The translations under genes were made by a program, and so were the position numbers. A stretch of DNA of 39,621 nucleotides from Deltaproteobacteria bacterium (GTDB lineage Bacteria > Bdellovibrionota_C > UBA2361 > SZUA-149 > JADZAE01): contig JADZAE010000077.1 in NCBI GenBank assembly GCA_020852715.1, positions 1-39,621 of the forward strand, written 5' to 3'. The notes beneath the pieces are model-generated. The model was not told where the DNA came from and searched no databases. It was given only the letters and a program-made list of their open reading frames with translations. This document shows positions 35,511-39,621 of the stretch, one piece after another. Every line of letters starts with the position of its first letter. Position 1 is the stretch's first letter.

Positions 35511-36257
35511 ATGTCTATAATCACGGCCATTCGTTTACAAAAATTTCTCTCTCAAGCCGGTATCGCCTCACGTCGCAAAGCGGAAGAATTTATCAGCAGT
35601 GGCTTTATTCAGGTAAATGGCAAAGTCGTCACTGAGCTGGGAACTAAGGTCATTCCCGGTAAAGATGAAGTTAAATATAAGGGCCGCACCTTAAAATCTG
35701 AGTCTCTGCATTTTTATTTATTTCATAAACCGCGCAATGTTCTGAGCACAATGAGCGACCCACGCAATAGACCTTGTTTGGGGGATTATGTATCTACTCT
35801 TCCGGTAAAAGTATTTCCTCTGGGACGGCTGGATTTTGACGTTAATGGGCTGATTCTTTTTACTAATGATGGCGACTATGCCGATCATTTGCTCCACCCA
35901 CGCTATGCGCAAGAGCGCACCTACTGGGCTATTGTTAAAGGATCTCCATCGGCCAGTGAATTCAATAAATTAAAACGCGGCATCATGCTCGAAGATGGCA
36001 AAGCGCGAGTCAGCGCCATTCATTTGCTTAGTGAAAAAGATGTGCCTTTTGCTCAAGTACTGCTCGGCAAAGCAGATGAAACGCAAAGCTTTGTTGAAGT
36101 TAAAGCCCAGGAGGGCCGTAACCACTTTATCAAACGTATTTTAGCTAAAGTTGATTTAGACGTGGTTAAGCTTTGCCGAATCGGTTTCGGGCCTTATCGA
36201 TTGGGTAAGCTAGGGGTTGGCGAGATCAGGGAGATCAGATACTATAAGAAAACTTGA
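35511..36257 (+). CDS. Pseudouridine synthase, RluB/RsuA family
   Basis: The enzyme converts specific uridines of rRNA to pseudouridine. The S4 RNA-binding domain is at residues 5-65 (RLQKFLSQAGIASRRKAEEFI). The catalytic motif PLGRLDFDVNGLILFTNDGD lies near residues 102-121, with the catalytic Asp in GRLD; the usual Thr after the second Asp is replaced by V-N. The closing QEGRNHFIKRILAK matches the family. 248 aa. The stop codon TGA is part of the tRNA promoter -35. RluB is most likely but RluE/F or RsuA cannot be excluded by eye. Confidence 0.92.
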   Translation: MSIITAIRLQKFLSQAGIASRRKAEEFISSGFIQVNGKVVTELGTKVIPGKDEVKYKGRTLKSESLHFYLFHKPRNVLSTMSDPRNRPCLGDYVSTLPVKVFPLGRLDFDVNGLILFTNDGDYADHLLHPRYAQERTYWAIVKGSPSASEFNKLKRGIMLEDGKARVSAIHLLSEKDVPFAQVLLGKADETQSFVEVKAQEGRNHFIKRILAKVDLDVVKLCRIGFGPYRLGKLGVGEIREIRYYKKT

Positions 36258-36282
36258 CTTTTTGCTGAGATTTTCCTATATC
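36254..36282 (+). promoter_or_regulatory. Promoter of the initiator tRNA
   Basis: TTGACT (36254-36259) and TATATC (36277-36282) are exactly 17 bp apart. The -35 overlaps the stop codon of the pseudouridine synthase gene. Transcription would begin around 36289, 13 nt before the tRNA. Confidence 0.75.
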
Positions 36283-36301
36283 AGCTGCGCCTTTCTAGTG
36301 T

Positions 36302-36378
<77 letters not shown>

Positions 36379-36427
36379 TTTCCTTAATTTTAATCCATAT
36401 CATATCGCATTACGCTTATCAGGCTCG

Positions 36428-36456
36428 TTGCAACAAGAGCTACTCAAGTATATAAC
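36428..36456 (+). promoter_or_regulatory. Predicted promoter of valS with overlapping hairpin
   Basis: TTGCAA (36428-36433) and TATAAC (36451-36456) have 17-bp spacing. The -35 lies inside GCTC-G-TTG-CAA-CAA-GAGC (36423-36440), a 7-bp stem with one bulge. The valS start is about 51 nt downstream of the expected transcription start. Confidence 0.55.
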
Positions 36457-36513
36457 CTAGATCTGTACGAATTTAATTAAGTTTTACTCTTTATTTTACT
36501 AGGGATAACGGCG

Positions 36514-39162
36514 ATGAGTGACGGCTCAAATAAATACAATTACCGAGATAGCGAAAATCGTTGGGCGACAGCTTGGGACGAACACAAAGTTTATAAATGG
36601 CACGAGGATAGGCCACGGGAAGAAACATTTGTTGTCGATACCCCGCCGCCAACTGTATCCGGATCGCTGCATATAGGACATGTGTTTAGCTATACACACA
36701 CTGACATCACAGTTCGTTACCAGCGCATGTTAGGTAAAAATATCATGTACCCCATGGGCTGGGACGATAATGGGCTGCCCACGGAAAGGCGCGTTGAGAA
36801 TAAATTAAACATTCGCTGCCGCCCGAATCTTCCTTATGACAACAGTTGGAATATTGAGAAATCTCAAGGGACAGAGAAACAGCCGGAAGGAGTTTCTCGC
36901 CTTAATTTTATTGAGGCCTGTGATGTCGTATGTAAAGAAGACGAAGCCGCCTTTGAAGATCTCTGGAAGCGCCTCGGTCTTTCAGTCGAATGGGAACAAA
37001 CCTATGCGACTATCGATAAGAATAGCATCAAATGTTCTCAGTGGTCTTTTCTCGATCTAGTAGAAAAAGGATTGGTTGTTAACGCCGAAGGACCAACATT
37101 ATGGGATTTTCGTTTTCAGTCAGCAGTTTCCCAAGCTGAGCTTGAAGATAGAGTAACCGCAGGGGCCTTTCATGATTTGCGCTTTGCTATCGAAGGGGGT
37201 GGGGAGTTTGTCATTTCCACCACGCGCCCCGAACTGCTGGCTGCCTGCATTGCCGTTGTCGCTCATCCGAGCGATAGCCGTTACCAAAAGTATTTTGGCA
37301 AATATGCTATCACTCCTGTTTTCGGAGCTCGTGTGCCAATTGTTGCCGCTGAACATGCCGATCCGGAAAAAGGAACCGGTATTTTGATGGTCTGCACATT
37401 CGGCGATATTTACGATGTGCAGTGGTGGAAACAATCCGGAATGCCCATGAAGCAGATGATTAACCGCCTGGGCTTAATGCAGGCGATTACATTTGGCGAA
37501 GAGCCGTTTTCTTCGGTAGATCCCCAGCGCGCCCAAGCTGCTTACAACCAACTGACCGGGAAAAATTTAAAAGCGGCCAGAAAGATTATGCTGGATCTGC
37601 TAAAAGAAGGCGGATCGGGTCCACATGGTGAAGGAGTAGCACTAAAAGGAGACCCCAAGCCGCTTGAGCATCCAGTAAAATTCTATGAGAAAGGCGATGA
37701 TCCGGTGGAATATATTGCTACGCGCCAATGGTTTGTCGATGTGCTTAATCATAAAGCCAACTTAATTGAGCAAGGTCAGAAGATTAATTGGTATCCTGCT
37801 TATATGCGCAGTCGCTATGAAAGCTGGGTTGAAGGACTGAGTCATAACTGGTGTATCAGCCGCCAAAGATACTTTGGTGTGCCTTTCCCCGTCTGGTATC
37901 GTATCGATGCCAATGGTGCCATTGATTATGAACACCCGATATACGCTGACCGGCAGAGCTTGCCGATTGATCCGCAGAGTATGCCGGCGCCCGGCTATGA
38001 TGAATCGCAACGTGGGCAAGCCAATGGTTTTTGCGGTGATCCCGACGTGATGGATACTTGGGCAACGTCCTCGCTCACTCCACAAATTGTCAGCAAGTGG
38101 ACAGACGACAAAGGACGTCACCAAAAGTTATTCCCCATGGATTTGCGCCCGCAAGCACATGAGATCATCCGCACCTGGGCCTTTTACACAATTTATAAAG
38201 CTTGGATGCATGAAGGAACTATTCCCTGGAAAAATATCGCGATCAGCGGTTTTATCGTTGACCCTGACAGAAAGAAGATGAGTAAATCTAAAGGCAACAC
38301 GGTAACCCCGCATGGCTTATTGGATAAGTACTCTTCTGATGCTGTGCGCTATTGGGCCGGCCGTGCGCACCTTGGCGTGGATACTATTTTTGACGAGAGC
38401 ATTTTTAAGCTCGGTCAAAAATTAGTAACAAAGCTCTTTAATGCTGCCCGCTTTGTAGAATTTCAGACACAGAGCTTTGTTGACGCTCATGGCAGTAAAC
38501 CAACACTAGCGGACATCAACGAACAACTAGACCTTGCATTGATTGAAAGCTTGCGTGGGACCATTAAGCAAGCGACCAAAGAGCTTGAAGAATATGAATT
38601 TGCCGGAGCCTTGCTAGCTGTTGAGAGCCGCTTTTGGCATTTTTGTGATCACTATGTGGAGATTGTTAAGGGGCGCTCCTATGACACAGAAAATGTCAGC
38701 GGATTTCGCTCGGCCGTAGCTACTCTCTCTTATGCGATAAATGTTTTTGTTCACATGTTCGCGCCTTACCTACCTTATATCTGCGAAGATATCTGGCAAT
38801 CTAGAAGTGAAGCTAAAGGCCAAGCTTTTAGCTCTATTCATACAGCAGCATGGCCCAAACTCGAAGAGCTTAGTGTTATACCAGCGCCAAAAGATAGTAA
38901 CTTGCTTGATTTGGTAATTGAAGTTGTTGAAGTTGTCCGCGCAACCAAATCTGAAAATCAAAAAACTCTAAAGTGGCCTGTAGAAACATTGGAAATCAGC
39001 GGCAAAGAAGTGGATATCGATGCCTTACAAAGCGCTTTATATGACATCAAGCGTGTTACCCGATCAAGCGATGAAGGAATTATCTTGAGCATTGGAGCTC
39101 CGAGCGAAAACAAGAATTTTGAGATAAAGGCTCAGCTTGCCGCCACCTTTGACGAGGGGTAA
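36514..39162 (+). CDS. valS: Valine--tRNA ligase
   Basis: ValS charges tRNA-Val and edits threonine. The class I signature HIGH is at residues 53-56 (PPTVSGSLHIGH). GWDDNGLPTERRVENKL follows. The editing insert is around 225-330, with ISTTRPELLAACIAVVAHP. The second catalytic motif KMSKSKGN begins at K588. A tRNA-binding anticodon domain follows, and the C-terminal coiled coil is short or absent. The 882-aa size and the D-N-G-L-P block fit the ValS subtype found in alphaproteobacteria and some other lineages, not the E. coli type. GGGATAA precedes the ATG. Confidence 0.95.
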   Translation: MSDGSNKYNYRDSENRWATAWDEHKVYKWHEDRPREETFVVDTPPPTVSGSLHIGHVFSYTHTDITVRYQRMLGKNIMYPMGWDDNGLPTERRVENKLNIRCRPNLPYDNSWNIEKSQGTEKQPEGVSRLNFIEACDVVCKEDEAAFEDLWKRLGLSVEWEQTYATIDKNSIKCSQWSFLDLVEKGLVVNAEGPTLWDFRFQSAVSQAELEDRVTAGAFHDLRFAIEGGGEFVISTTRPELLAACIAVVAHPSDSRYQKYFGKYAITPVFGARVPIVAAEHADPEKGTGILMVCTFGDIYDVQWWKQSGMPMKQMINRLGLMQAITFGEEPFSSVDPQRAQAAYNQLTGKNLKAARKIMLDLLKEGGSGPHGEGVALKGDPKPLEHPVKFYEKGDDPVEYIATRQWFVDVLNHKANLIEQGQKINWYPAYMRSRYESWVEGLSHNWCISRQRYFGVPFPVWYRIDANGAIDYEHPIYADRQSLPIDPQSMPAPGYDESQRGQANGFCGDPDVMDTWATSSLTPQIVSKWTDDKGRHQKLFPMDLRPQAHEIIRTWAFYTIYKAWMHEGTIPWKNIAISGFIVDPDRKKMSKSKGNTVTPHGLLDKYSSDAVRYWAGRAHLGVDTIFDESIFKLGQKLVTKLFNAARFVEFQTQSFVDAHGSKPTLADINEQLDLALIESLRGTIKQATKELEEYEFAGALLAVESRFWHFCDHYVEIVKGRSYDTENVSGFRSAVATLSYAINVFVHMFAPYLPYICEDIWQSRSEAKGQAFSSIHTAAWPKLEELSVIPAPKDSNLLDLVIEVVEVVRATKSENQKTLKWPVETLEISGKEVDIDALQSALYDIKRVTRSSDEGIILSIGAPSENKNFEIKAQLAATFDEG

Positions 39163-39236
39163 GTTTGGAGAGTTGATGAATATCATTCGGCGGTTAGCGT
39201 CCAATAGATGGCTAAACTTTTAACCGGAGAAAGATT

Positions 39237-39621
39237 GTGAAAGTAATCACAGCTTTTATGTTAAGCGTATTCATGCTTTCTTTACCGGCTTTTGCTGCCA
39301 ATGTGGAAGTCGGGAAACCGGCACCTGATTTTACTATAAAAGGTTTTAAAAATGAAACTGTTACGCTCTCGGCAATGAAAGGGAAATTGATTGTGCTGGA
39401 GTGGTTTAATCCGGCCTGCCCATTTATTCGAAAGTTTTACTCCGATAAAGATATGCAAGCTTTACAAGCTAAGTATATTGCTCAAGGCATAACTTGGCTA
39501 ACTATTACTTCCACTAATCCCAATCACGAAAATTATGTTACGCAAGAGGTAGCAGATCGAGTATTTAATGATATGCAGTTGAGTTCTAACCATCTTCTTG
39601 ATGATAGCGCAGGCCTAGTTG
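39237..39621 (+). CDS. Secreted redoxin/thioredoxin-like protein, 5' part (end outside window)
   Basis: 128 codons are visible before the window ends. A signal peptide covers about residues 1-20 (ending LPAFA). KPAPDFTIKG and the LIVLEWFNPACPFIRKFY segment (single Cys of a peroxiredoxin-like or NPxCPF thioredoxin-family site) follow. The fold is AhpC/TSA-redoxin type. The start is GTG 39237 with GGAGAAAG upstream. It is 75 nt after valS. The active-site Cys has no CxxC partner in the visible part, so a peroxidase-like role is more likely than disulfide exchange. Confidence 0.85.
   Translation, partial: MKVITAFMLSVFMLSLPAFAANVEVGKPAPDFTIKGFKNETVTLSAMKGKLIVLEWFNPACPFIRKFYSDKDMQALQAKYIAQGITWLTITSTNPNHENYVTQEVADRVFNDMQLSSNHLLDDSAGLV

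Noticed and set aside
39208..39240. Ten-codon frame MAKLLTGERL overlapping the redoxin start
   Set aside because: Too short to judge and without a ribosome binding site; treated as chance.

Overview
The window is a 39.6 kb chromosomal segment, about 44% GC by eye, from a Gram-negative-type bacterium. Several features point to a deltaproteobacterial-grade lineage (in the broad sense of Desulfobacterota, Bdellovibrionota, SAR324 and relatives): a lipoprotein signal, FabI, an FNR-type regulator with Hcp, a CdaA-YbbR-GlmM block, a DUF4388 protein beside a TPR membrane protein, and a zinc-type S14. A precise taxon cannot be assigned from sequence reading alone.

Region 1 (1-12354) is the S10-spc-alpha ribosomal protein supercluster, entered inside rpsS and running rplV to rplQ. 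secY, adk and map sit in the usual place, infA is absent, and a structured leader precedes rpmJ. Region 2 (12355-15901) holds a possible decayed antisense gene remnant, then fabI, a pyrophosphate-type phosphofructokinase, a small helical protein and a TIM-barrel protein. It ends in a perfect bidirectional terminator. Region 3 (15998-19277) is a nitrosative-stress module. A ferredoxin-like protein and hydroxylamine reductase Hcp are divergent from a Crp/Fnr regulator, with an FNR-like box placed at class II activator distance from a likely -10 element.

Region 4 (19278-22199) is the least ordinary stretch. It carries tmRNA (ssrA) with the tag ANTDDYATVALAA, a partial tandem duplication of the tmRNA 5' end, an inverted copy of the tmRNA T-arm, a 166-nt nested inverted repeat, a run of perfect hairpins and a heavily broken DUF1254/DUF1214 lipoprotein pseudogene. 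The picture suits an old integration or rearrangement scar at ssrA. Region 5 (22200-29415) is a tightly packed envelope and c-di-AMP operon: ftsH, cdaA, ybbR, glmM, nnr, tsaE.

Region 6 (29416-33666) starts with an HU-family protein carrying two CX3CXC cysteine motifs behind a long structured leader. After a terminator comes a four-gene operon: a TPR multi-span membrane protein, a DUF4388 protein with a C-terminal anchor, a small charged protein, and a hemerythrin in which one His ligand is Gln. This is the best candidate here for an undescribed system. Region 7 (33821-39621) has scpA-scpB, an RluB-type pseudouridine synthase, initiator tRNA, valS and the start of a secreted redoxin. No CRISPR array, insertion sequence or integrase gene was seen.
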